This document shows positions 9,212-17,527 of a DNA stretch of 64,000 bases, piece after piece. The DNA lies in assembly GCF_017875765.1 (NCBI RefSeq), contig NZ_JAGGNA010000001.1, positions 3,127,001-3,191,000 of the forward strand, written 5' to 3'. The notes below the pieces were generated by a model. That model was not told the origin of the DNA, ran no database searches, and saw only the letters and a program-made list of their open reading frames with translations. Source of the stretch: Flavobacterium sp. CG_23.5. Its GTDB lineage: Bacteria > Bacteroidota > Bacteroidia > Flavobacteriales > Flavobacteriaceae. Made by a program: the position numbers and the translations under genes. Each line of letters starts with the position of its first letter. Position 1 is the first letter of the stretch.

Positions 9212-9228
9212 TACAAAAAAATACATTT

Positions 9229-9261
9229 CCCATCCTTATTTTACAAGGGTGGGTTTTTTTT
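9229..9261 (+). terminator. dnaJ intrinsic terminator
   Basis: CCCATCCTT at 9229-9237 pairs with AAGGGTGGG at 9245-9253 (one G-T pair), followed by eight T residues. Confidence 0.85.
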
Positions 9262-9321
9262 GTAACAATAGTAACTATTTCGGCACTAATTATTTACTTT
9301 TACACCAATTAAAAATAAAGC

Positions 9322-10242
9322 ATGAGTAATATACTTGAAGTTAATAAAGTTGTAAAGCAATATGGTGAATACGTGGCGCTTAACGAAGTTTCATTAACTG
9401 TTCCCAAAGGCAGTATTTACGGTCTCCTAGGTCCAAATGGAGCCGGAAAAACATCGCTGATCCGAATCATAAATCAAATTACCTTACCTGACAGTGGCGA
9501 AATTATCCTTGATGGAGAAAAATTGCAACCTAAACACATTCAATATATTGGATATCTTCCGGAAGAAAGAGGATTGTACAATACGATGAAAGTTGGTGAG
9601 CAATGTTTGTATCTAGCTCAAATGAAAGGACTTTCAAAAGCGGAAGCAAAAATTCAACTCGAATACTGGTTTGAAAGATTAGATATTCAGGGTTGGTGGA
9701 ACAAAAAAATTCAAGAATTATCTAAAGGAATGGCTCAAAAAATTCAATTTGTCGTTTGTGTGTTGCACAAGCCAAAATTGTTAATTTTTGACGAACCTTT
9801 TTCTGGTTTTGATCCCGTAAATGCTAATGTCATTAAAGATGAAATTTTGAAGTTGCGAGAGGATGGAGCTACGATAATTTTTTCAACTCACCGAATGGAA
9901 AGTGTGGAGGAATTGTGCGATCATATTGCTTTAATTCATAAGTCAAATAAATTGATTGAAGGAAAGCTAAATGATGTCAAAAGACAATTCAAAACCAATA
10001 GTTATGAAGTGGGTGTTTTGTCGGATAACGTGGAAGGATTGATGTACGATATTACACAAAAATTCACCGTTGGTCCCGCTAATTTCAAATCGCTTAACAA
10101 CGAATTAAAACTAGAAATTCAATTAGGGAATGCCACACCAAATGAGTTGTTGAATGTCCTGACACAAAGCGGACAAGTCACCCATTTTGTAGAAAAAATA
10201 CCGAGTGTAAATGATATTTTCATTCAAACAGTAAGTAAATAG
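9322..10242 (+). CDS. ABC-2 type exporter, ATP-binding subunit
   Basis: A 306-residue cytoplasmic ATPase of a NatA/CcmA-like ABC exporter. Walker A is GPNGAGKTS at about residues 38-46, the signature is the variant LSKGMAQK at about 138-145, and Walker B is LLIFDEPFSGFDP at about 160-172, followed by the H-loop STHRM. A C-terminal regulatory extension of about 80 residues (DUF4162-like) follows. The permease gene begins 71 bp downstream and the two are surely partners. Substrate is unknown; NatAB-type systems move Na+ or unknown substrates. The gap carries an imperfect AATCTGACAATC-type palindrome. Confidence 0.93.
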   Translation: MSNILEVNKVVKQYGEYVALNEVSLTVPKGSIYGLLGPNGAGKTSLIRIINQITLPDSGEIILDGEKLQPKHIQYIGYLPEERGLYNTMKVGEQCLYLAQMKGLSKAEAKIQLEYWFERLDIQGWWNKKIQELSKGMAQKIQFVVCVLHKPKLLIFDEPFSGFDPVNANVIKDEILKLREDGATIIFSTHRMESVEELCDHIALIHKSNKLIEGKLNDVKRQFKTNSYEVGVLSDNVEGLMYDITQKFTVGPANFKSLNNELKLEIQLGNATPNELLNVLTQSGQVTHFVEKIPSVNDIFIQTVSK

Positions 10243-10313
10243 ATTGTCAGATTATTTGACATTTCGATTTTTCGAAAATCTAACAATCCGACAATCCAAT
10301 AATCTAAATATAA
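10243..10313. repeat. Imperfect intergenic palindrome between ABC genes
   Basis: The gap contains GATTGTCAGATTATTTGACA and, in inverted form, AACAATCCGACAATCCAATAATCT, with a small TCGATTTTTCGA hairpin between. It resembles a decayed flavobacterial intergenic palindrome. It does not carry a T-run, so I do not call it a terminator. Confidence 0.4.
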
Positions 10314-11630
10314 ATGAGTATAATTTCATTAATCATAAAAAGAGAATTTATTGCCAAAGTTCGTAATAAGTCTTTCATTGTAATGACTTTTCTAAGTCCG
10401 CTATTATTTGTGGGAATTGCAGCGTTTGTAGGGTATTTGAGTTCCATGAAAGCGGATACGAAACGAATCGCGATTCACGACGAATCGGGCCTTTTTGTCA
10501 AAGAATTCACTTCGCAAAACACTAAGAAAGGGGAATATAAATACCTCGATTTGTCTTTGATTGATTTGAAGTTTCTTAAAGACAGTATCACAAATGAAAG
10601 CTACGAAGGATTATTATATATCCCAAAAGAGAACAATACAAAGGATTTTGAAAATAAAATACAGTTTATTTCAAACAACAGTCCGAGTATTTCTTTCATC
10701 GAAAACGTTCAAGATGTAATTGCAAAGAAGTTGACCAAAACGAATCTGGAAAATGCACATCTCGATACTTTGGCCATAAAAAATGCCGAATCGAAAGTGA
10801 ATATCAGCTTGGCAAAAGCTTCTGGAGAGGAAAGTGTAAAAGGACTTAACGAAATAAAAATAGGGATTGGCGGAGCCTTTGGATATCTTATTATGATGTT
10901 CATCATCATTTATGGAAACATGGTTATGCGCAGCGTGATAGAGGAAAAAACAAATCGCATCGTCGAAATTATTATTTCTTCCGTGAAACCATTCCAGCTT
11001 ATGATGGGGAAAATCATAGGAACTTCATTGGCAGGATTATTGCAATTTCTTATTTGGGCAATTATTGGATTGTCTTTAATGTTTGCAGCTTCCGTATTTT
11101 TCGGGGTAAATGTAGGGCCAACAGCCAGAATTTCACCAGAATTAATGAACTCTGCAACACAGGAATTTGCGGGAACGGCACAAATGTATATTAAGGAATT
11201 ATGGAATTTGCCTATTGCCAGCATTTTAATTGGATTCGTGATTTATTTCATTGGTGGCTATTTCCTTTATAGTTCTTTTTATGCCGCAATTGGCGCTGCT
11301 GTTGACAATCAAACAGATTCGCAACAATTCCTTTTGCCAATCATTATGCCATTAATGCTAAGCGTTTATATAGGATTTTTCACCGTCATCAATGACCCAC
11401 ACGGCACAATTGCAATCATATTTTCCATGATTCCGCTCACGTCGCCCATCGTTATGCTGATGCGAATTCCGTTTGGCGTACCTTTGTGGCAAATTGCAAT
11501 ATCAGTAACATTATTATTTGGAACATTCTTTTCCGTAGTGTGGTTTGCGGCTAAAATATATAGAGTAGGAATACTCATGTATGGCAAAAAACCAACTTGG
11601 GGCGAATTATACAAATGGTTGAAATATTAA
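10314..11630 (+). CDS. ABC-2 type exporter, permease subunit
   Basis: A 438-residue ABC-2 permease (NatB-like). A first membrane helix at about residues 20-42 is followed by a periplasmic domain of roughly 140 residues and then five or six helices from about residue 185 (FGYLIMMFIIIYGNMVMRSVIEEKTNRIVEI). The EEKTNR turn after the second helix is characteristic of the family, where it contacts the ATPase. It forms a two-gene unit with the ATPase upstream. A copy of repeat R1 follows its stop codon. The substrate cannot be told from sequence. Confidence 0.92.
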   Translation: MSIISLIIKREFIAKVRNKSFIVMTFLSPLLFVGIAAFVGYLSSMKADTKRIAIHDESGLFVKEFTSQNTKKGEYKYLDLSLIDLKFLKDSITNESYEGLLYIPKENNTKDFENKIQFISNNSPSISFIENVQDVIAKKLTKTNLENAHLDTLAIKNAESKVNISLAKASGEESVKGLNEIKIGIGGAFGYLIMMFIIIYGNMVMRSVIEEKTNRIVEIIISSVKPFQLMMGKIIGTSLAGLLQFLIWAIIGLSLMFAASVFFGVNVGPTARISPELMNSATQEFAGTAQMYIKELWNLPIASILIGFVIYFIGGYFLYSSFYAAIGAAVDNQTDSQQFLLPIIMPLMLSVYIGFFTVINDPHGTIAIIFSMIPLTSPIVMLMRIPFGVPLWQIAISVTLLFGTFFSVVWFAAKIYRVGILMYGKKPTWGELYKWLKY

Positions 11631-11659
11631 AATAATTTACAATTTCCCTAATTAGTTTT

Positions 11660-11739
11660 AGGAGCTATTTCCCGCTTTCCGTTGCAATCTTTTTTTCGGT
11701 AAAAACCTCAAAAAAGGATTTCCACTTCAATCGGGGCTA
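11660..11739 (+). repeat. Dispersed repeat family R1, copy 2
   Basis: An 80-bp copy beginning AGGAGCTATTTCCCGCTTTC and ending TCGGGGCTA. The middle contains GCAATCTTTTTTTCGG and CTCAAAAAAGGATT, which pair into an A/T stem. It lies between the exporter permease and the response regulator. Confidence 0.75.
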
Positions 11740-11754
11740 AAAAAAAATAAAGAC

Positions 11755-12918
11755 ATGCCAAAAATATTAATCATAGAAGACGAAGCCGCAATTCGACGAG
11801 TGCTTACAAAAATACTCTCCGAAGAAAATGATACCTATCAGGTAGAAGAAGCCGAAGACGGTGCTGCTGGTTTTGAAAAAATAAAAAATAACGATTACGA
11901 TTTGGTTTTGTGCGATATCAAAATGCCGAAAATGGATGGCGTTGAGGTTTTGGAAGCCGTAAAAAAAATCAAGCCCGAAATCCCTATGGTTATGATTTCC
12001 GGCCATGGTGATCTGGACACGGCAATTAATACGATGCGTCTCGGTGCGTTTGATTACATTTCAAAACCACCTGATTTAAACCGATTGTTGAATACAGTTC
12101 GCAATGCTTTAGACAAAAAACAACTCGTAGTAGAAAACAAAATTCTAAAGAAAAAAGTTAGTAAAAACTACGAAATGATTGGCGAAAGCGAAGCAATTAA
12201 TCACATCAAACTGATGATTGAAAAAGTCGCTCAAACTGAAGCCCGAGTTTTAATAACTGGACCAAACGGAACCGGAAAAGAATTGGTTGCGCACCAATTG
12301 CACGAAAAAAGCGAAAGAGCTAATTTTCCTTTAATCGAAGTGAATTGTGCAGCAATTCCATCTGAATTAATCGAAAGTGAATTATTTGGTCACGTAAAAG
12401 GAGCCTTTACATCGGCAGTGAAAGACCGAGCAGGAAAATTTGAAGCAGCCGATAAAGGAACTATTTTCTTAGATGAAATTGGTGATATGAGCCTTTCGGC
12501 GCAAGCCAAAGTATTGCGAGCTTTACAAGAAAGTATGATTACTAGAGTAGGAGCGGATAAAGACATAAAAGTAGATGTGCGTGTCGTTGCAGCCACCAAC
12601 AAAGATTTAAAAGTAGAAATTGCCGAAGGTCGTTTCCGTGAGGATTTGTACCATCGATTAGCAGTTATCTTGATAAAAGTTCCGGCACTAAATGACAGAC
12701 GAGAAGATATCCCGATGCTGATTAGCCATTTTGCAGATAAAATTGCTTCGGAGCAAGGCAATGCATTGAAACATTTCTCTAAGAAAGCTATCGATTTGTT
12801 GCAGGCATATGATTGGACGGGGAATATTCGAGAATTAAGAAATGTAGTGGAGCGCTTAATAATCCTTGGAGGAAACGAAATTTCCGAAAATGATGTGAAG
12901 CTGTTTGCATCGAAATAA
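11755..12918 (+). CDS. NtrC-type response regulator (receiver + AAA+), no DNA-binding domain
   Basis: A 387-residue response regulator. The receiver domain (1-120) has the acidic pocket EDE at 8-10, phospho-acceptor Asp54 (VLCDIKMPKMDG) and Lys105 (ISKPPD). The AAA+ domain (about 140-375) has Walker A GPNGTGKE, Walker B GTIFLDEIGDM and the R-finger region FREDLYHRL. The sigma-54 contact loop reads GAFTSA instead of GAFTGA. The protein stops right after the AAA+ C-subdomain (NIRELRNVVERL) and has no Fis-type helix-turn-helix, so if it activates sigma-54 it must act from solution or through a partner. No histidine kinase is adjacent. Confidence 0.92.
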   Translation: MPKILIIEDEAAIRRVLTKILSEENDTYQVEEAEDGAAGFEKIKNNDYDLVLCDIKMPKMDGVEVLEAVKKIKPEIPMVMISGHGDLDTAINTMRLGAFDYISKPPDLNRLLNTVRNALDKKQLVVENKILKKKVSKNYEMIGESEAINHIKLMIEKVAQTEARVLITGPNGTGKELVAHQLHEKSERANFPLIEVNCAAIPSELIESELFGHVKGAFTSAVKDRAGKFEAADKGTIFLDEIGDMSLSAQAKVLRALQESMITRVGADKDIKVDVRVVAATNKDLKVEIAEGRFREDLYHRLAVILIKVPALNDRREDIPMLISHFADKIASEQGNALKHFSKKAIDLLQAYDWTGNIRELRNVVERLIILGGNEISENDVKLFASK

Positions 12919-13004
12919 TTAAATAATTTAAAGATTGAATAATTTAAAAATTAGTGAAGTAATCTTTTAATTTTTGAATATTTAAATCTTTCAATCTAAA
13001 ATAA

Positions 13005-13769
13005 ATGAAACTAAAAAAAATAAACGAAAAGTTACAAGAAGCCTTAATTGAAAGTGGTTTAACTGAGGCTAATGCCATGCAAAAAGAAACTTTTTCGACA
13101 CTAAAAAGCGGTTCAGATTGTATTATCATCGCGCCGGAAGGAAGCGGAAAATCCACAACAATTGTGCTAAACGTGATTCAACAATTAGTTCGTGAGGGTG
13201 AGGAATCGCCTCGTGCTTTGGTAATTGTAGAAGACAAAGCCAAAGTTTTGGAGATGGAAGAGCTTTTTGAAAAATTTGGAAAATATACAGATTTACGTGT
13301 GTACGGTGTACATGATAAAGGAGATATGGAATATGACAAAAATTATATTTCTACCGGAATTGATGTGTTAATTGGAACACCAAATAAATTGAGCGAAATG
13401 TTTACTACGGCAGGATTTAATGTAAACAGACTTAAAATGTTCATTCTTGATGATGCAGATCCTATTTTGAAATTGCGTCACGAAACTAAAATCATGCGTA
13501 TTTCCAACAGTATTAATAAAACCCAACGAATTATTTTCTCGGAGCAGCTCACGGAAAGAATTGAAATCTTGGCTGATAAAATGCTATTGGAGCCGTATTT
13601 ATTCGAAATTGATGAAGACGAAGACGAAGAAGACGAAGATGATGAAGACGAAGATGACGAAGACGATGAGGATTTAGAGGAAGAAGCTGCGGAAGAGGAA
13701 GGAGTTTTCGAGGAAGAAGACGATTTAGAGGAATTAGAAGGGGAAAATGAAGAAGAAGATAAAAATTAA
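13005..13769 (+). CDS. DEAD-box helicase-like protein, N-terminal RecA domain only, acidic tail
   Basis: A 254-residue protein resembling only the first RecA domain of DEAD-box RNA helicases. A Q-motif-like segment (GLTEANAMQKETF) and Walker A (APEGSGKST) are present; motif II is DDAD instead of DEAD; motif III, normally SAT, reads FSEQ; the second RecA domain is absent. The last 50 residues (about 203-254) are almost entirely Asp and Glu. Without the second domain it should not unwind RNA; it may bind ATP or RNA, or regulate another helicase (inference). The frame is intact and the start follows an AT-rich palindromic gap. Similar truncated proteins exist in flavobacteria as I recall. Confidence 0.8.
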   Translation: MKLKKINEKLQEALIESGLTEANAMQKETFSTLKSGSDCIIIAPEGSGKSTTIVLNVIQQLVREGEESPRALVIVEDKAKVLEMEELFEKFGKYTDLRVYGVHDKGDMEYDKNYISTGIDVLIGTPNKLSEMFTTAGFNVNRLKMFILDDADPILKLRHETKIMRISNSINKTQRIIFSEQLTERIEILADKMLLEPYLFEIDEDEDEEDEDDEDEDDEDDEDLEEEAAEEEGVFEEEDDLEELEGENEEEDKN

Positions 13770-13772
13770 TAT

Positions 13773-13891
13773 GCTCCGCAAAGTCTCCGACTTTGAGGAT
13801 GTGAATTTCAGTCTTAGACTGAAATAATCATTATGTCTAAAAGGTCAGGAGACCTTCCTACACTTCCTCAAAGTCGGAGACTTTGCGGAGC
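13773..13891. repeat. Composite multi-hairpin element with perfect 27-bp arms
   Basis: The arms 13773-13799 and 13865-13891 are perfect reverse complements (GCTCCGCAAAGTCTCCGACT and onward). Each arm is itself a small hairpin (CAAAGTC-TCC-GACTTTG). Between them are two more perfect hairpins: TTTCAGTC-TTA-GACTGAAA (13807-13825) and AAGGTC-AGGA-GACCTT (about 13841-13856). The whole could fold as a multi-branch structure and lies between two genes of the same direction. Confidence 0.85.
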
Positions 13892-13934
13892 AGAGGAGCT
13901 GAAGGAATAACTTTAATAAAAAATAAAGAACAAG

Positions 13935-14153
13935 ATGGGATTAATGAAAGTGTTTTCGGGAAGTGAAATTCTAGCAATGGCTTTACAAGAAAAAATCGAA
14001 GCGATAGGTGTAGATGTATTGGTAAAAAACAACATACAATCAGCTAGATTAGGCGGTTTTGGAAATTCGGATTTAGCGGTTGAATTATTCGTTCAAGAAA
14101 CGGAATTTGCAAAAGTAAATCCAGTAATTGAAGAATTTAGAATGAGCATTTAA
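13935..14153 (+). CDS. DUF2007-family small protein
   Basis: A 72-residue single-domain protein resembling the DUF2007 family (putative signal-transducing proteins, fold related to PII-like/ferredoxin folds). The sequence KVFSGSEILAMALQEKIEAIGVDVLVKN and the following GGFGNSDLAVELFV strand are characteristic: a residue pattern for two beta-alpha-beta units. Family function is not known. It starts at ATG 13935, although an internal ATG at 13944 (MKVFSG) is an equally good start. It lies 29 bp ahead of the Cof-type phosphatase and is probably transcribed with it. Confidence 0.8.
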   Translation: MGLMKVFSGSEILAMALQEKIEAIGVDVLVKNNIQSARLGGFGNSDLAVELFVQETEFAKVNPVIEEFRMSI

Positions 14154-14182
14154 GCTCAAATTATAATTGCAAAAAGAAGTAG

Positions 14183-14986
14183 ATGAAATATAAAATGTTG
14201 GTCTTAGACATGGATGACACCTTGTTGACTGATGACCATAAAATTTCAAAAGAGAATAAAGAAATGTTGTTTAAGGCTCAGGAATTGGGTGTGTATGTTG
14301 TTTTGGCTTCGGGCAGACCAACATTAGCCATGACTGCTTTTGCCAAAGAATTAGAATTGGATATCAATAATTCGTATATGTTATCTTTTAACGGGGCCGT
14401 AATTACAGATTTGAAAGAAGATAAAGTGTTGTTTGAACAAATGTTGACGCAGCAACAAATTCATGAATTATACGATTACAGTTTAAAAAGCAAAACTGAT
14501 ATTATTACTTATATAGATGGTAAGATTGTCAGCGAAACCGATTCGGAATATATTGATGTAGAAAAAAATATTACTGGATTGCAGCATATCAAAGTCCCTA
14601 ATTTCAAGAATGCCGTGACTTCTTCTGCTGTAAAATGTATTTTATTGGAAGAACCCAGCTATCTCAAAAAAATTGAAATTGATTTGAAAGAAGCAATGCC
14701 ACATTTGAGTGTTTCCATGTCAAAACCTTTTTTTCTGGAAGTAGCTCAGAACGGAATTGATAAGGCTGCAAGTGTGAAATTTTTAGCAGAAAAACTAAAC
14801 ATTCATCAAAGCGAAATTATAGCCGTAGGAAACGCTGGAAATGATTTATCGATGATAGAATATGCAGGATTGGGTGTTTGGGTAGATAATGTAGATCCGG
14901 AATTGAGAGATAAAGGAGATTTTGTTGTTGCCTCGAATAATAATCATGGTGTGGCTGAGGTTGTTCGTAGATTTATTTTGAATTAG
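14183..14986 (+). CDS. Cof-type HAD hydrolase
   Basis: A 267-residue HAD phosphatase of the Cof/YbiV type with a C2B cap, likely acting on a sugar phosphate or flavin-like phosphate. Motif I is LDMDDTLL at about residues 8-15 (nucleophile Asp9 or Asp11 region), motif II is LASGRP at about 41-46, and motif IV is GNAGNDLSMIEYAG at about 217-230. The Lys of motif III is in the GIDKAASVKFL segment. All catalytic motifs are intact. It is 29 bp downstream of the DUF2007 gene. Substrate is not predictable by sequence alone. Confidence 0.92.
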   Translation: MKYKMLVLDMDDTLLTDDHKISKENKEMLFKAQELGVYVVLASGRPTLAMTAFAKELELDINNSYMLSFNGAVITDLKEDKVLFEQMLTQQQIHELYDYSLKSKTDIITYIDGKIVSETDSEYIDVEKNITGLQHIKVPNFKNAVTSSAVKCILLEEPSYLKKIEIDLKEAMPHLSVSMSKPFFLEVAQNGIDKAASVKFLAEKLNIHQSEIIAVGNAGNDLSMIEYAGLGVWVDNVDPELRDKGDFVVASNNNHGVAEVVRRFILN

Positions 14987-15106
14987 GTTTGTGCGTAATT
15001 TAAACACAGTCGAAAACTCATTAAAGATTAAAAAATAATATTTCACTTCTATTTAGGATATTGATATATAGCCGATTATCGATTTCGTTTTAATGAAAAA
15101 TGTGTG

Positions 15107-15114
15107 TAAATTTG
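15107..15114 (+). promoter_or_regulatory. -7 promoter box of the mtaB leader RNA
   Basis: TAAATTTG, a perfect TAnnTTTG box. The expected start site, 5-8 nt downstream, coincides with the first paired base of the structured RNA at 15121. I could not find a good TTG at the -33 position. Confidence 0.6.
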
Positions 15115-15120
15115 CACCGT

Positions 15121-15209
15121 GTTGCGAGAGGGATAGAAGCGACATCCCGCGCCTTTTTTTGGCGTGGATACAGCGCATAGCCTGACCCGACGAAGTAAGG
15201 GACTCGCAC
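15121..15209 (+). ncRNA. Structured leader RNA, flavobacterial type (Flavo-1-like?)
   Basis: An 89-nt region closed by TGCGAG/CTCGCA and containing a second stem, ATCCCGCGCC with GGCGTGGAT, around a seven-T loop. Conserved-looking unpaired blocks are AGGGATAGAAGCGACATCC and AGCGCATAGCCTGACCC. It is much more GC-rich than its surroundings and starts exactly where the TAAATTTG box would place a transcript. I recall nearly the same blocks upstream of diverse flavobacterial genes and think it may be the Rfam motif named Flavo-1, but the name is from memory. It ends 13 nt before the mtaB ATG, so it may be a leader or a separate short RNA. Confidence 0.6.
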
Positions 15210-15222
15210 AAACTAAAAGAAT

Positions 15223-16551
15223 ATGACAGAAAGAAAAAAAGTTGCCTTTTATACGCTTGGTTGCAAACTGAATTTTTCGGAGACCTCAACGATTGCCCGT
15301 TCTATTCAGGATGAAGGTTTTGACCGTGTTGATTTTGAAGAAGTGGCTGACATGTATGTGATAAATACGTGTTCCGTAACTGAAAATGCAGATAAGCAAT
15401 TCAAGCAGATTGTAAAGAAAGCAATGAAGTTAAATAACAAAGCTTTTGTTGCTGCGGTTGGTTGTTATGCACAATTGAAACCAGAGGAATTAGCTGCTGT
15501 TGATGGAGTTGACTTGGTTCTTGGTGCAACTGAAAAATTTAAAATCACCGATTATATCAATGATTTGTCCAAAAATGATATGGGCGAAGTGCATTCTTGC
15601 GAGATTTCTGAAGCTGATTTTTATGTGGGAAGTTATTCTATTGGTGACAGAACGCGTGCTTTCTTAAAAGTCCAGGATGGTTGCGACTATAAATGTACCT
15701 ATTGTACTATTCCTTTGGCAAGAGGAATTTCAAGAAGTGATGAGTTGGAAAACGTGTTGAAAAATGCAAAGGACATTTCAGCTCAAAATATCAAGGAAAT
15801 TGTTTTGACTGGAGTAAATATTGGAGATTACGGAAAAGGAGAATTTGGAAATAAAAAACACGAACATACCTTCTTGGAATTGGTTCAGGAATTAGATAAA
15901 GTGGAAGGAATTGAGCGTTTGCGAATTTCGTCTATTGAACCGAATTTATTGAAAAACGAAACGATTGAATTTGTGTCGAAAAGCAGAACTTTTGTACCGC
16001 ATTTTCACATTCCGTTGCAATCCGGAAGTAACGATATTCTAAAGTTGATGAAACGTCGTTATTTACGTGAAGTATATACCGAAAGAGTAAATAAAATTAG
16101 GGAAGTGATGCCTCATGCCTGTATTGGCGTGGACGTGATTGTTGGATTTCCCGGAGAGACGGACGAACATTTCTTGGAGACTTATAATTTTCTGAATGAA
16201 ATGGATATTTCCTATTTGCATGTTTTCACGTATTCAGAACGTGATAATACGGAAGCTGCTGACATGAGCGGAGTTGTTCCTGCTAATGTTCGCGCAAAAA
16301 GAAGCAAAATGATGCGTGGACTTTCAGTTAAAAAGCGTCGTGCTTTTTATGAAAGTCAGTTGGGTAGTAATAGAACTGTTTTGTTCGAAAGTGAAAATAA
16401 AGAAGGATACATTCATGGATTTACTGAAAATTACGTAAAAGTAAAAACACCATGGAATCCCGAATTAGTGAATACTTTACATGAAATTAATTTGACTAAA
16501 ATTGATGAAGATGGAAGCGTCCGGATGGATTTTGTTTCGGCTTTGGTTTAG
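15223..16551 (+). CDS. mtaB: tRNA t6A37 methylthiotransferase MtaB
   Basis: MtaB (442 residues) converts t6A37 of ANN-decoding tRNAs to ms2t6A using two iron-sulfur clusters. The N-terminal UPF0004 domain has its cluster cysteines at TLGCKLN, INTCSVT and AVGCYAQ; the radical-SAM cluster is CDYKCTYC at about residue 153-160; the C-terminal TRAM domain ends the protein. The pattern TLGCKLNFSET with NTCSVTENAD points to MtaB rather than MiaB or RimO. It lies directly behind the structured RNA, which may influence its expression, and converges with the SDR gene across a 19-bp inverted repeat. Confidence 0.94.
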   Translation: MTERKKVAFYTLGCKLNFSETSTIARSIQDEGFDRVDFEEVADMYVINTCSVTENADKQFKQIVKKAMKLNNKAFVAAVGCYAQLKPEELAAVDGVDLVLGATEKFKITDYINDLSKNDMGEVHSCEISEADFYVGSYSIGDRTRAFLKVQDGCDYKCTYCTIPLARGISRSDELENVLKNAKDISAQNIKEIVLTGVNIGDYGKGEFGNKKHEHTFLELVQELDKVEGIERLRISSIEPNLLKNETIEFVSKSRTFVPHFHIPLQSGSNDILKLMKRRYLREVYTERVNKIREVMPHACIGVDVIVGFPGETDEHFLETYNFLNEMDISYLHVFTYSERDNTEAADMSGVVPANVRAKRSKMMRGLSVKKRRAFYESQLGSNRTVLFESENKEGYIHGFTENYVKVKTPWNPELVNTLHEINLTKIDEDGSVRMDFVSALV

Positions 16552-16658
16552 TTTTTAAACATATAAGTCATTTAAGTTTTTAGAACTAACCAGGAATTTA
16601 ACTAACAAAGAGATTAAGAGAGTAAGAGTGATATTTAAATAAGTGACTCGAAATTTTT

Positions 16659-16722
16659 AAACCATTAAGAGATTAAGAAAATTAAGCGTGAGACTTAATG
16701 AAACTTAATCTCTTAATGGTTT
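16659..16722. repeat. Perfect 19-bp inverted repeat between convergent genes
   Basis: AAACCATTAAGAGATTAAG (16659-16677) and its exact complement at 16704-16722 flank a 26-nt loop. Similar CTTAATCTCTTAATGG phrases recur upstream (16606-16625) and downstream (16740-16750). It may serve as a bidirectional terminator for mtaB and the SDR gene, although a long T-run is lacking. Confidence 0.7.
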
Positions 16723-16782
16723 TATATTTTAAGTTTAAATGCCTTAATGGTTAAAAATCATATGACTTATATGTTGAAAATT

Positions 16783-17499
16783 TTAAGGATTCGTAGACCA
16801 AATACTGCTGTTTTTGATGAAAACTCTTCGGTTTAATTTGAGTTGCGCGATAATTAATTCGGCCATATCTTCGGCTTGCATGACTTTATCAGGATTGCCA
16901 TCAGTTAATTTCAATTCTTTGGCCATGTCAGTAGCAACGGTGCTTGGTGTTAATGCCGTCACACGAATATTATGTTTGCGGACTTCTTGCATCAACGATT
17001 CCGTCAATCCTAAAACTGCAAATTTAGAGGCGCTATAGGCACTGGTTAAAGCATTTCCACTTAATCCGGCTGTGGAAGAAATATTGATGATATCTCCAGT
17101 TTGTCTTTCAATCATATTAAACAAAACGGCACGTGTTACATAATAAGTTCCCATTAAGTTTACCTGAATAATTCGTTCCCAGGCTACAGGTTCTAATTCC
17201 ATAAATTTACCAAAAGCAGCTATTCCGGCACTGTTGATTAAAATATCAATGGTTTTGAATTCGGCTAAGGCTTTTTCTACTGCTATGTTTACGGATTTAA
17301 TATCGGCAACATCAGCAATAAGGGTTAATGATTTTACTCCAAATGCATTCACTTCTTGTGCTACTTCATCTAAATCAGATTGAGTTCTTGCCAGTAAAAT
17401 TACGTTTACACCTTCTTTTGCCAAAGCAATAGCTACTGCTTTACCAATTCCTTTTCCAGCACCGGTAATTAATGCGTTTTTATTTTTTAAGTCGGTCAT
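16783..17499 (-). CDS. SDR-family 3-ketoacyl reductase-like oxidoreductase
   Basis: A 238-residue classical short-chain dehydrogenase/reductase. The NAD(P)-binding motif is TGAGKGIG at about residues 12-19, followed by NSAG at about 88-91, catalytic Ser at ISSTAG (about 140), and YSASK (about 154-158). It is closest in pattern to FabG-type 3-ketoacyl-ACP reductases, but FabG-like proteins reduce many substrates, so the true substrate is open. It stands alone. A TAACTTTG box on its strand at 17528-17535 is a reasonable promoter element. Confidence 0.93.
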   Translation of the reverse strand: MTDLKNKNALITGAGKGIGKAVAIALAKEGVNVILLARTQSDLDEVAQEVNAFGVKSLTLIADVADIKSVNIAVEKALAEFKTIDILINSAGIAAFGKFMELEPVAWERIIQVNLMGTYYVTRAVLFNMIERQTGDIINISSTAGLSGNALTSAYSASKFAVLGLTESLMQEVRKHNIRVTALTPSTVATDMAKELKLTDGNPDKVMQAEDMAELIIAQLKLNRRVFIKNSSIWSTNP

Positions 17500-17527
17500 G
17501 TTCGTTTACGTTTTGTAATGTGATTAG

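Noticed and set aside
13610..13760. Simple-sequence DNA repeat of GAAGAC units
   Set aside because: It is the coding sequence of the acidic tail of the half-helicase and keeps the frame.
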